The notes below the pieces were generated by a model. It was not told the origin of the DNA. It saw nothing but the letters and a program-made list of their open reading frames with translations, and made no database searches. 49,181 nt of DNA from Pseudomonas corrugata. Its GTDB lineage: Bacteria; Pseudomonadota; Gammaproteobacteria; Pseudomonadales; Pseudomonadaceae. Both the position numbers and the translations under genes were made by a program. The stretch lies in contig NZ_LHVK01000024.1 of NCBI RefSeq assembly GCF_001269905.1, positions 1-49,181 of the forward strand, given 5' to 3'. Positions within the stretch are counted from its first letter, which is position 1, and every line of letters starts with the position of its first letter. Below are positions 8,103 to 17,090 of the stretch, one piece after another.

Positions 8103-9110
8103 ATGACCGCTTCCCGCCCCGAGCAAACATTGCTGGAGCATTACGTTAAAAAGATCCTCGCCGCGCCGGTGTACGAACTGGCCGTGCGCACACCACTGCA
8201 AGCGGCTCCTGCACTGTCCGAAACCCTGGGAAACAGGATTCTGCTCAAACGTGAGGATCTGCAACCCACGTTTTCGTTCAAGATCCGCGGTGCCTACAAC
8301 AAACTCGTGCAGTTGACGCCAGAGCAGCGAGCCCGTGGCGTCATCACCGCGTCGGCCGGCAACCATGCCCAGGGCGTTGCACTGGCGGCACGGGAACTGG
8401 AGATCTCGGCCTGCATCGTCATGCCGGTAACCACGCCGCAATTGAAGGTCCTGGGCGTACGCAATCGCGGTGCCGAGGCATTGCTGCACGGTGAGAGTTT
8501 TCCGTTCGCCCTGGCGCATGCGCTGGATCTGGCCCGGCAGACCGGTAGAGAGTTCGTTTCACCTTTCGATGATCCGGATGTCATCGCCGGCCAAGGCACG
8601 GTCGCCATGGAAATACTGCGCCAGCACGCGGGGGCGCTGGACGCCATCTTTGTCCCGGTGGGCGGTGGCGGACTGATAGCCGGGGTCGCGGCTTACGTTA
8701 AGTACCTGCGTCCGGAAGTCCGCATCATCGGTGTGGAATCGCAACACTCTGCTTGCCTGCAGGCCGCGATGGCCGCCGCAGAGCGAGTCATCCTGCCGAC
8801 CGTGGGAACCTTCGCCGATGGTGTCGCCGTGGCGCAGATTGGTGCCCACGGCTTCGAGATCTGCCGCTTTTGCGTCGACGAAGTGATGACTGTCAGCGAT
8901 GACCAACTGTGCGCTGCGATCAAGGACATCTATGACGATACCCGTTCCATCACCGAGCCATCCGGTGCCTTGGCCGTGGCAGGCATCAAACAATACGTCG
9001 CTCGCACCGGTGCACGTGGCCAGACGCTGATTGCCATCGACTCCGGAGCCAACATCAACTTCGACAGTTTGCGCCATGTGGCGGAGCGCGCCGCCGTCGA
9101 AACAGCATGA
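8103..9110 (+). CDS. ilvA: Threonine dehydratase, catalytic domain only
   Basis: PLP-dependent threonine ammonia-lyase (threonine to 2-oxobutyrate), the committed step toward isoleucine. The 335 residues cover just the fold-type II catalytic domain. The PLP lysine lies in FSFKIRGAYNK, the substrate loop is SAGNHAQGVA, the phosphate-binding loop is PVGGGGLIAG, and the SITEPSGALA and DSGANINFD motifs follow. Classical biosynthetic IlvA continues about 170 residues into two ACT-like regulatory domains after the NINFD..R region; here the frame ends 18 residues past it. Nothing like the regulatory domain follows in another frame, so it is a natural short form and not a visible frameshift. AGGAG precedes the ATG. 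The leader and attenuator upstream suggest a biosynthetic role despite the catabolic-enzyme length. Confidence 0.88.
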   Translation: MTASRPEQTLLEHYVKKILAAPVYELAVRTPLQAAPALSETLGNRILLKREDLQPTFSFKIRGAYNKLVQLTPEQRARGVITASAGNHAQGVALAARELEISACIVMPVTTPQLKVLGVRNRGAEALLHGESFPFALAHALDLARQTGREFVSPFDDPDVIAGQGTVAMEILRQHAGALDAIFVPVGGGGLIAGVAAYVKYLRPEVRIIGVESQHSACLQAAMAAAERVILPTVGTFADGVAVAQIGAHGFEICRFCVDEVMTVSDDQLCAAIKDIYDDTRSITEPSGALAVAGIKQYVARTGARGQTLIAIDSGANINFDSLRHVAERAAVETA

Positions 9111-9495
9111 CCCACGACCTGTCATCGCTTTTTTTAACTACCCGACGGATGCCCGGCTCTACCTTTTCAAATTGGGGCTACTCTAGCCTTCTACAGCGAT
9201 AAAGCGATTGCATTCTGAATGCAGTTTGCAAGCAGCAAATCGCTGTCTCTTGCATTTTGCACGACGTGTTCGGCACACCCGCACACCAAGTAGTTGATTT
9301 ATATCAAATCAAGATGTGGCAAATGCAGGCATGTTCTTTGCGAGATGGTTCAAGAGTTCGCTTCCGGACTTTTTGATCAGAACGCCAAGAATGAACATAC
9401 GGCACGGTATTCGTAGTCTCAGTCCACAGGGAAGAAACGGACGAAATTCCGTCGTCGTAAACATAAATTGGCCGCCTCAACAGGAGAGAGTCGCC
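9111..9495. other. Intergenic region with Anr box
   Basis: 385 bp without a credible gene. It contains a 15-bp palindrome TGCATTCTGAATGCA at 9209-9223 and a consensus Anr/FNR box at 9294-9307. A frame open from 9316 reads into the DUF1652 gene but lacks a ribosome site until 9482. Confidence 0.6.
9294..9307 (+). promoter_or_regulatory. Anr/FNR box
   Basis: TTGATTTATATCAA is an exact match to TTGAT-N4-ATCAA, the site of the oxygen-sensing regulator Anr. Its centre at about 9300.5 would place a class II start site near 9342, some 150 bp ahead of the DUF1652 gene. Confidence 0.65.
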
Positions 9496-9774
9496 ATGTT
9501 TTTATCTGCCCTCGAAATGCGCAATATCATTGAAAGCAGTTTGTTGCCCAAGCGCTCGCAATGCACCTTGTCACCCGATCTGACGATGACGATCAAGATT
9601 TTCGACGATCATGAAACCGATCGCGTGGCCTTGATCAAATCCAATATCGATGCCAACAAACTCACGGGCTGTCGGGCGATCAACGACCTGATTGCCGAGT
9701 TGCGCACCGAACTCGACCACAACCACGGCGCCGGGAACTACTTTCATCAGCAGCACCGGATGACCGGGCGCTGA
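9496..9774 (+). CDS. DUF1652 family protein
   Basis: A 92-residue protein recognised by its pattern as DUF1652, a small family common in Pseudomonas with no assigned function. Family features seen are the opening LSALEMRNIIESSLLPKRSQ, a Cys shortly after, and the MTIKIFDDHETDRVALIKSN beta-strand segment, followed by a helical C-terminus (CRAINDLIAELRTELDH). No signal peptide or membrane segment. The start is set by AGGAGAG seven bases before the ATG. It stands alone, with an Anr box upstream and a strong hairpin downstream, so it probably forms a single-gene unit induced when oxygen is low. Confidence 0.8.
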   Translation: MFLSALEMRNIIESSLLPKRSQCTLSPDLTMTIKIFDDHETDRVALIKSNIDANKLTGCRAINDLIAELRTELDHNHGAGNYFHQQHRMTGR

Positions 9775-9803
9775 CAGAGCGGCAATGCCGACCTATTGAA
9801 AGC

Positions 9804-9853
9804 AAACAAGTCCCGTGGCGAGAGAAACTGCTCCCTCGCCATGGGACTTGTTT
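9804..9853. terminator. Convergent terminator hairpin
   Basis: A long stem of about 19 bp with one mismatch (AAACAAGTCCC...TGGCGAG against CTCGCCA...GGGACTTGTTT) and an 11-nt loop. It sits between the convergent DUF1652 gene and mtlZ. T runs are short on both sides, but stem length and position suggest a bidirectional terminator. Confidence 0.7.
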
Positions 9854-9878
9854 GTATACGACGCTCAATCCGTACCGC

Positions 9879-10817
9879 TCAGGTGAGCTGCTGCCTGTAA
9901 GGCAGGTCCGGGCCGGTCTTGCCGCAGGTCAGTGCGGCTGCACGCATGGCGAAGTCGAGCATCGTGTTGATCTGATCCCGGGCCAGGGTGTGCAGGCCTT
10001 CGGCCGAGTCCAATTGCTGTTCGACCAGCCAGGTAATCAATGCGGCCTGGAAGGTGTCGCCTGCGCCCACGGTATCGGCAATTTTCACCGGCTGGGCAGG
10101 CATCGACCAACTGCCATGATGGCTGCTGAACACGGTTGCACCCTGGCCGCCCCGGGTCAGAAAGACCAATTGGCAGCGATGCTCCAGCCAGCCTTCGATC
10201 ACCGTCTGAGGGTCTCGCCCTGGGTAGAGCAGGCTCAGGTCTTCGTCGCTGACCTTGATCAGGTCCGCATAGCGCACCAGCGTCGCAATCCTCGAGCGCC
10301 ACAGCTCGATGTCCGGTTGCGGGTTGAGTCGCACGTTCGGGTCCAGGCTGATCAGGCGCTTGCCGCTTTCGCGCTGCGCCAATGCCAGCAGGGTGTCGCC
10401 AATCGGTTGCACCACCAGGCAGAACGAGCCGAAATGCAGGCCACTCACTTCAGGGCCCAGTTCGGGTAAGTGTTGCAAGCCCAGTTGCCGGTCCGCACAG
10501 CCTTCGCCACGAAAACTGTAGTGGGGCGAGCCATTTGCGCCCACGGCGACCATTGCCAGGGTGGTCGGAGCGTCGAAGTCTCGCAGGTATTTCGCGCTGA
10601 CACCTTCGTTGAGCAGGACCTGCTGCAAGCGCCGGCCAAGGTAGTCGGTGGACAGCCCGGCAAACAGCGCCGATTCCACCCCCAGGCGCCGCAGCCCCAC
10701 CGCCACATTGAACGGCGAACCGCCGGCTATGGCCTTGAAATTGACCTGTGAGGCCGGGCCGCCGTCTTCTTTATCGCTGAAGAAATCAAACAGTGCTTCA
10801 CCACACACCAGATACAT
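9879..10817 (-). CDS. mtlZ: Fructokinase MtlZ
   Basis: PfkB/ribokinase-family fructokinase, phosphorylating the fructose made from mannitol by MtlD. The 312 residues show the family start YLVCGEALFDFF, the GGSPFNVAVGLRRLG substrate-site motif near residues 32-46, the RGGQGATVF strand, and the DTVGAGDTFQAAL ATP/anion-hole motif with the catalytic Asp. Last gene of the mannitol operon, 12 bp after mtlY. P. fluorescens mtlZ occupies the same position. The phosphate position cannot be read from sequence, but family members yield fructose-6-phosphate. Confidence 0.92.
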   Translation of the reverse strand: MYLVCGEALFDFFSDKEDGGPASQVNFKAIAGGSPFNVAVGLRRLGVESALFAGLSTDYLGRRLQQVLLNEGVSAKYLRDFDAPTTLAMVAVGANGSPHYSFRGEGCADRQLGLQHLPELGPEVSGLHFGSFCLVVQPIGDTLLALAQRESGKRLISLDPNVRLNPQPDIELWRSRIATLVRYADLIKVSDEDLSLLYPGRDPQTVIEGWLEHRCQLVFLTRGGQGATVFSSHHGSWSMPAQPVKIADTVGAGDTFQAALITWLVEQQLDSAEGLHTLARDQINTMLDFAMRAAALTCGKTGPDLPYRQQLT

Positions 10818-10829
10818 GGATGTCTGCTC

Positions 10830-12317
10830 TCAAAGGGTTGCGACGTGTTGTCGATAAGTTTCATAGGCTTGTTGGGCGGCCGCGACATGCTCAGCGATTG
10901 GCCGGGTTTCGCTGGCCGGGTCGAGTTTGACGCAACGCTCGCAGAGTTCGGCCAGCCCTTGTTGCGCTCCGGAATGACACCACGCCGCCTGGATCGCCGC
11001 GCCCAGGGCCGCCGCTTCGCTCTGTTCAGTGCAGATGACCGTGGTGTCCATGATGTCGGCGACGATCTGCCGCCATACCGGGCTCTTCGAGCCGCCGCCG
11101 ATCAAGCGGATGCTCCGCGCCTGGAGTCCTGTGGCACGCAGCAGGTCCAGGCCATAGCGCAAGCCGAAGGTGGTGCCTTCGACCACGGCCCGGCACAGAT
11201 TGGCGCGGTTCAGGTTGGTGGTCGTCAGGCCCAACAGGCTGGCGGTGGCATGGGGCAGGGCGGGAACACGCTCACCGTTGAGGAACGGCAGCATGCAGAC
11301 ACCTTCGGCGCCGATCGGGGCCTGGGCAACCAGGGCGTTGAAGGTCTCGATGTCCAGCTCGAACAGCTCGCGTACTGCGCTGGTGGCATTGGTCAGGTTC
11401 ATGGTGCAGATCAGCGGTAGCCAGCCGCCGCTGGAGGAGCAGAAGGCCGCTACCGACGCCTCGGGGCTGACGGCGGGCTCGCTGGCATAGGCATAGACCG
11501 TGCCGGAGGAACCCAGGCTCATGGTGATCACGCCGGGCTGGATGTTGCCGGTGCCGATGGCGCCCATCATGTTGTCCCCGCCGCCGCTTGCCACGACGGC
11601 ATTGGGGTTGATACCCAGGCGTGCGGCAATGGCCGGCAGGACGCGCCCGACCGGCTGATTGGCTTCGATCAGTTCCGGCAACGCCGCCTGCAACCGGCCG
11701 CTGGGGTCGATGTGTTGCAGCAGCTGCAGGTCCCACTGACGGGTGCGTACATTGAAGTAGCCGGTGCCTGAGGCATCGCCGTATTCGCTGCAGTAACGAC
11801 CGGTGAGCCAGTGGTTCAGGAAGTCGTGGGGCAACAGGATGTGCGCGATGCGAGCAAAGATCTGCGGATGGTGCTCTCGAGTCCATAACAGCTTGGAGAC
11901 CGTGTAGCCTGGGGCGATGGCGACACCGAGACGCTCCAGGGCTCCGTTTTCGCCGCCCAGGTGCATCAGCAATCGATCGTTTTGCGGGGCACTCTCGGTG
12001 TCGCACCAGAGCTTGGCCGGGCGCAGCACCTGGTTCTGGTCATCCAGCAGCACCAGGCCATGTTGCTGGCCGGAGACGCCAATGCCGAGAATAGCCTGGC
12101 CGTCGACACCGGCGTCGGCCAAGGCTTGATGAGTGGCCTGGGTGAACGCGTCGATCCATTGCCCGGTGTCCTGTTCACGCCGGCCGTTGGCGCCGCTGAT
12201 CATGGTATGGGCTGCGGCGCCCTGGCCCAGGACCTGGCCGCTGTTCGCATCCAGGATCAGGGCCTTGGTGCCTTGGGTGCCGCAGTCGATACCCAGGAAC
12301 AACTGTTGATTTGCCAT
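10830..12317 (-). CDS. mtlY: Xylulokinase MtlY
   Basis: FGGY-family carbohydrate kinase, 495 residues, predicted to phosphorylate D-xylulose formed from D-arabitol by the broad-specificity MtlD. The N-terminal phosphate loop LGIDCGTQGTKALI and the ISGQQHG motif are present, and the C-terminal half has RLIGGGSKSPVWRQIVADI and the DVLD-like adenosine region of the family. The frame is open ten codons further upstream, but that stretch is repeat-derived; the ATG at 12317, preceded by GAGGG, gives the proper start MANQQLFLGIDCG. A 108-bp palindromic repeat separates it from mtlD. Confidence 0.92.
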   Translation of the reverse strand: MANQQLFLGIDCGTQGTKALILDANSGQVLGQGAAAHTMISGANGRREQDTGQWIDAFTQATHQALADAGVDGQAILGIGVSGQQHGLVLLDDQNQVLRPAKLWCDTESAPQNDRLLMHLGGENGALERLGVAIAPGYTVSKLLWTREHHPQIFARIAHILLPHDFLNHWLTGRYCSEYGDASGTGYFNVRTRQWDLQLLQHIDPSGRLQAALPELIEANQPVGRVLPAIAARLGINPNAVVASGGGDNMMGAIGTGNIQPGVITMSLGSSGTVYAYASEPAVSPEASVAAFCSSSGGWLPLICTMNLTNATSAVRELFELDIETFNALVAQAPIGAEGVCMLPFLNGERVPALPHATASLLGLTTTNLNRANLCRAVVEGTTFGLRYGLDLLRATGLQARSIRLIGGGSKSPVWRQIVADIMDTTVICTEQSEAAALGAAIQAAWCHSGAQQGLAELCERCVKLDPASETRPIAEHVAAAQQAYETYRQHVATL

Positions 12318-12335
12318 AGAAACCCTCGTGTGACA

Positions 12336-12443
12336 GATCGTTCCCACGCTCTGCGTGGGGATGCCTCAACGGACGCACCGCGTTCGGCTTTTGGGACGCG
12401 GAGCGTCCCTGGCTGCGTTCCCACGCGGAGCGTGGGAACGATC
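12336..12443. repeat. Palindromic interspersed repeat inside the mtl operon
   Basis: Bounded by inverted ends GATCGTTCCCACGCTCTGCG and CGCGGAGCGTGGGAACGATC, with a GGGACGCGGAGCGTCCC palindrome in the middle. This element type is widespread in the P. fluorescens group. It ends three bases from the mtlD stop and lies just upstream of the mtlY ribosome site. Confidence 0.8.
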
Positions 12444-12446
12444 AAC

Positions 12447-13922
12447 CTAACCCTCCAGCACCCGCTCAAGTGTCCGGGTCACCCCATGCTCGCGCAAGCT
12501 GTTGCAGCACCATTCGAAGGCCGCGACGAACTCCGCCGAGTGCGGGATCGCCGTACCGAAAATCTCCTCGACTTCCAGCATCCGCTGGGTTACCAGCGCA
12601 TCATCGGCCACCAGCGCCTGGCAGAATTCCGCCCGTGGATCTGGAATCGTGTAGTTCACGCCGTTCTCGTCCACGCCCTTGAGGTACACGGCCCAAGCCG
12701 CGACCACCAGCGCAGCGCGCCGGGTTTCGCCACCGTCGGCAATCAGGCGGTTGATGGTCGGCACGGTGAATTTCGGAAACTTTGAAGAGCCGTCCGAGCA
12801 TACCCGTTCCAACTGGTCGGCGATGGCCTGATTGGAGAAACGCTCCACCAGGGTATTCTTGTAGTCGCTCAGGTCGATGCCCGGGACGGGGGCCAGTTGC
12901 GGCGTCACGTCCAAGTCCATATAGGCACGGATATAACGCACGAACAACGGGTCGTTCATGGTTTCATGGACAAAGCGATAGCCTTTGAGAAACCCCAGGT
13001 AGGTCAAAGCCAGGTGGCTGCCGTTGAGCAGTTTGATCTTCATTTCTTCGTAGGGTGAAACGTCATCGGTGAACTGAACGCCGACCTTTTCCCAGGCCGG
13101 GCGCCCGTTGACGAATCTGTCTTCCAGCACCCATTGCACGAACGGCTCGCAGACCACCGGCCAGGCATCGTCGATCCCGTGTTCGTCGTGCAGTTGCAGG
13201 CGATGGGCGGCGCTGGTCATGGGCGTGATGCGGTCGACCATGGCGTTGGGAAAGCCCACGTTGTGGTCGATCCACTGCGCCAGTTCGGCGTTATGCAGCG
13301 TGGCGAAGGCCAGCAGTGCCTTGCGGGCCACCGCGCCGTTGTGGGGCAGGTTATCGCAGGACATCAGGGTAAACGCCGGTGTCCCGGCGGCTCGGCGCCT
13401 GGCCAGGGCGGCGCAGAGGAAGCCGAACACGGTGGTTGGAGCGTCCGGATGGGCCAGGTCGTGCTGGATCTGCGGCAGATGGGCCATGAACTCGCCGTTG
13501 CTGTCGTCGATGCAGTAGCCGCCCTCGGTGATGGTCAGCGAAACGATGCGGATTTGCGGCTCGGCCAGTTTGTCGATCAGTACCTGGGCGCCGTCCTCGG
13601 CCAGCAGCATGTCGTTGATGGCGCCTATCACGCGGACTTCGGTGTCGTCGTTGTCGCCCAGCTCGTACAGGGTAAACAGATAATCCTGGCTGGCCAGGTC
13701 ATCCCGGGCACGCCGGTCTTCGGCCCGCAACCCGACGCCGCAAATGCCCCAGTCCAGGTCGGTGCCGGTGTTCATCAGCGCATTGGTGTAGTACGCCTGG
13801 TGGGCCCGATGGAAGCCGCCGACGCCGATGTGGGCGATGCCTTGGCGGATATCGCCCAAGGAATAGGCGGGCAGGGCGACTTCCGGCTTGAGGTTATGCA
13901 GGTTTTGGCGATTGAGTTTCAT
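12447..13922 (-). CDS. mtlD: Mannitol 2-dehydrogenase MtlD
   Basis: Polyol-specific long-chain dehydrogenase: NAD-dependent oxidation of D-mannitol to D-fructose, also D-arabitol to D-xylulose and D-sorbitol to D-fructose in the characterised P. fluorescens enzyme. The 491 residues include the cofactor motif GVGGFHRAHQAYY and the catalytic triad K295, N300 and H303 in MKIKLLNGSHLAL. With the ATG at 13922 these numbers agree exactly with those published for P. fluorescens MtlD, which supports this start over the GTG one codon upstream. Sits 15 bp after mtlK in the operon. Confidence 0.96.
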   Translation of the reverse strand: MKLNRQNLHNLKPEVALPAYSLGDIRQGIAHIGVGGFHRAHQAYYTNALMNTGTDLDWGICGVGLRAEDRRARDDLASQDYLFTLYELGDNDDTEVRVIGAINDMLLAEDGAQVLIDKLAEPQIRIVSLTITEGGYCIDDSNGEFMAHLPQIQHDLAHPDAPTTVFGFLCAALARRRAAGTPAFTLMSCDNLPHNGAVARKALLAFATLHNAELAQWIDHNVGFPNAMVDRITPMTSAAHRLQLHDEHGIDDAWPVVCEPFVQWVLEDRFVNGRPAWEKVGVQFTDDVSPYEEMKIKLLNGSHLALTYLGFLKGYRFVHETMNDPLFVRYIRAYMDLDVTPQLAPVPGIDLSDYKNTLVERFSNQAIADQLERVCSDGSSKFPKFTVPTINRLIADGGETRRAALVVAAWAVYLKGVDENGVNYTIPDPRAEFCQALVADDALVTQRMLEVEEIFGTAIPHSAEFVAAFEWCCNSLREHGVTRTLERVLEG

Positions 13923-13937
13923 CACGAGTCTCGGTAA

Positions 13938-15041
13938 TCAGGCGGCGGCGCGCAGCGCACGGGTGACTGCTACGCCATCAGCATCGAATAAATGGCAGTG
14001 TTGGGCATCCAGGTGCAGGTTCAACTGCTCGCCGAAACGGCTCGCCAGATCGCCGCGAACCCGCATGGTCAAGGCTTCCCCGGACGTGGTGTTGACATGA
14101 CAGAAGGTGTCACTGCCCAGGCGCTCGCTCACATCGGCAGTCACCTGAAGCGTGCATTCGCCGGATTGCGCCAGGTTCAGATGTTCTGGACGGATGCCCA
14201 AGGTGACCGCGCTGCCGACGTTGAGGCTGGCCCCGTTCACCGGCAGCTGGATGCGTGTGCCTGCATCCAGTTGGACTTCGCATCCCTGGCCGTTGAGTGC
14301 GCTGATCTTGCCCTTGAGAAAGCCCATTTTCGGCGTACCGAGGAACCCGGCGACAAACAGGTTGGCCGGCTGGTGGTACAGTTCCAGGGGCGAGCCGACC
14401 TGCTCGATGCGCCCGCTGTTGAGCACTACCACCTTGTCGGCCAGGGTCATGGCTTCGACCTGATCGTGGGTCACGTAGATCATGGTCGCCTGCAGTTCCT
14501 TGTGCAGCCGCGCCAGCTCCAGTCGCATCTGTACCCGCAAGGCGGCGTCGAGGTTGGACAGCGGTTCGTCGAACAGGAAGATTTTCGGGTTGCGCACGAT
14601 GGCCCGGCCGATTGCCACTCGCTGGCGCTGGCCACCGGACAACTGTTTGGGTTTGCGTTCGAGCATCGGCCCCAGTTCGAGGATGCGCGCCGCTTCGTTG
14701 ACCTTCTTCTCGACGTCGGCCTTGGGCACGCCCGCCAGATCGAGGGCGAAGGACATGTTCTTGCGCACACTCATGTGTGGATACAAGGCGTAGGTCTGGA
14801 ACACCATCGCCAGATCGCGCTTGGCCGGGCTGACTTCGGTGATGTCGCGCCCGTCCAGCTCGATGGTGCCGTCGCTGACTTCTTCCAGGCCGGCGATCAG
14901 CCGCAGCAGGGTGGATTTGCCGCAACCCGAGGGGCCGACAAAGACCACGAACTCGCGGTCATTCACTTCGAGGTCGATGCCCTTGATGATGGAAAAACCT
15001 TCGAAGCCTTTTTGCAGATTCTTGATTTTCAGGTTGGCCAT
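13938..15041 (-). CDS. mtlK: Polyol ABC transporter ATPase MtlK
   Basis: MalK-type ATPase that powers polyol import with MtlF and MtlG. At 367 residues it has Walker A GPSGCGKST, Q-loop VFQTYALYPHM, signature LSGGQRQRV and Walker B IFLFDEPLSNLDAAL. A C-terminal TOBE/regulatory domain from about residue 240 is characteristic of sugar importers. GGAGG precedes the ATG. A 98-bp gap with a hairpin repeat separates it from mtlG; otherwise the operon is tight. Confidence 0.94.
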   Translation of the reverse strand: MANLKIKNLQKGFEGFSIIKGIDLEVNDREFVVFVGPSGCGKSTLLRLIAGLEEVSDGTIELDGRDITEVSPAKRDLAMVFQTYALYPHMSVRKNMSFALDLAGVPKADVEKKVNEAARILELGPMLERKPKQLSGGQRQRVAIGRAIVRNPKIFLFDEPLSNLDAALRVQMRLELARLHKELQATMIYVTHDQVEAMTLADKVVVLNSGRIEQVGSPLELYHQPANLFVAGFLGTPKMGFLKGKISALNGQGCEVQLDAGTRIQLPVNGASLNVGSAVTLGIRPEHLNLAQSGECTLQVTADVSERLGSDTFCHVNTTSGEALTMRVRGDLASRFGEQLNLHLDAQHCHLFDADGVAVTRALRAAA

Positions 15042-15091
15042 GATGATGGGCCTCCACTTGACGTTATTCGGTTGGGGACGCCTTGAGGATT

Positions 15092-15133
15092 AAAAGATCG
15101 CAGGCTACGCCAGCTCCTACAGGGCGATCTTTT
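15092..15133. repeat. Hairpin repeat between mtlG and mtlK
   Basis: AAAAGATCG and CGATCTTTT form a perfect stem around CAGGCTACGCCAGCTCCTAC. It is a short relative of the GTAGGAGCTGCCGAAGGCTG element found near 31.8 and 40 kb. In the transcript it could form a hairpin with a T run, possibly reducing read-through into mtlK. Confidence 0.65.
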
Positions 15134-15139
15134 GCTAAT

Positions 15140-15970
<831 letters not shown>

Positions 15971-15980
15971 GGCGGCGGCC

Positions 15981-16913
15981 TCAGTTCTTGTCGGTGAGGT
16001 TTTTGCCGATCATCCGTATCAGGATGATGGCGGCGACGTTGGCAATCACCACGGCAATCAGGCCACCGGCCGAAGCCATGCCGACGTCGAACTGCACCAG
16101 CGCCTGGTTGTAGATCAGGTAGGCGAGGTTGGTCGAGGCGTAGCCGGGGCCGCCGTTGGTGGTGGTGAAGATTTCGGCGAACACCGACAACAGGAAAATG
16201 GTTTCGATCATCACCACGACTGCAATCGGCCGGGCCAGATGGGGCAGGGTCAAGTGCCAGAAAATCGCGATCGGACCGGCGCCGTCCAGGCGAGCGGCTT
16301 CTTTCTGCTCCTGGTCGAGGGACTGCATGGCTGTCATCAGAATCAGGATCGCGAAGGGCAGCCACTGCCAACTGACAATGATGATGATCGACAGCAGCGG
16401 GTAGTGGGCCAACCAGTCCACCGGCTGTGCGCCGAACAGTTTCCACACCGAAGCGAGGATTCCCGAGACCGGGTGAAAAATCAGGTTCTTCCAGATCAGT
16501 GCGCCCACGGTGGGCATGATGAAGAACGGCGAGATCAGCATGACCCTGACGATGCCGCGGCCAAAGAACTCGCTGGCCTCCAGCAACGCGCTGATCAAAA
16601 CCCCGAACACAATACTGATAAGCAGCACGCTGCCCACTAGCAACAAAGTATTGGTTGCACCGGGAATGAAGCCCGAGTCGGTGAGGAAATATGTGAAGTT
16701 CTCCAGGCCGACGAACTGGTTTTCACCAGGGTAAAGCAGGTTGTAGCGGATCATCGAGAAATAGACGGTCATGCCCAGGGGCACGATCATCCATAGCAGC
16801 AACAAGGCTACCGATGGACTGACCAGGAACCAGCCGGGGTTCGCCAGGCGGATCTTGCGCGTCGGTGCGGCAATGTCGAGAGGCGCTTTGGCAGTTGTCG
16901 TTGAAGTATTCAT
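15981..16913 (-). CDS. mtlF: Polyol ABC transporter permease MtlF
   Basis: MalF-type inner-membrane permease, 310 residues, partner of MtlG. A cytoplasmic N-terminus of about 30 residues leads into the first helix (PSVALLLLWMIVPLGMTVYF). The EAA loop is EAARLDGAGPIAIFWHLTLP. The 177-bp gap from mtlE is largely filled by a REPIN element; P. fluorescens has the same gene order. Confidence 0.94.
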   Translation of the reverse strand: MNTSTTTAKAPLDIAAPTRKIRLANPGWFLVSPSVALLLLWMIVPLGMTVYFSMIRYNLLYPGENQFVGLENFTYFLTDSGFIPGATNTLLLVGSVLLISIVFGVLISALLEASEFFGRGIVRVMLISPFFIMPTVGALIWKNLIFHPVSGILASVWKLFGAQPVDWLAHYPLLSIIIIVSWQWLPFAILILMTAMQSLDQEQKEAARLDGAGPIAIFWHLTLPHLARPIAVVVMIETIFLLSVFAEIFTTTNGGPGYASTNLAYLIYNQALVQFDVGMASAGGLIAVVIANVAAIILIRMIGKNLTDKN

Positions 16914-16953
16914 GGCATTGAACCGTTTTGTGCAGGCCTATGAAGAACCCAAA

Positions 16954-17058
16954 TGTGGGAGCATCCCCCTGTGGGTACGAGCTCGCTCGCGATAGCGTCC
17001 TGACGGTCGACGTCGAGGTGGCTGTCACACCGTCATCGCGAGCAGGCTCGCTCCCACA
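16954..17058. repeat. REPIN (paired inverted REPs) between mtlE and mtlF
   Basis: Two REP sequences in opposite orientation: TGTGGGAG...GAGCTCGCTCGCGATAGCG at 16954-16997 and CGTCATCGCGAGCAGGCTCG plus CTCCCACA at 17031-17058. The transcript would fold into a large stem directly 3' of the mtlE coding region. Confidence 0.82.
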
Positions 17059-17090
17059 CTGGATCTCCGACAGAAATGGAAGCGGCGCTG

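Noticed and set aside
9111..9300. Regulatory domain of IlvA in another frame
   Set aside because: None of the frames after the ilvA stop shows ACT-like sequence; the region is ordinary intergenic DNA.
9312..9340. Possible RpoN -24/-12 promoter (TGGCA...GC)
   Set aside because: GG to GC spacing is nine bases instead of the required ten, and the alternative TTTGC is too far away.
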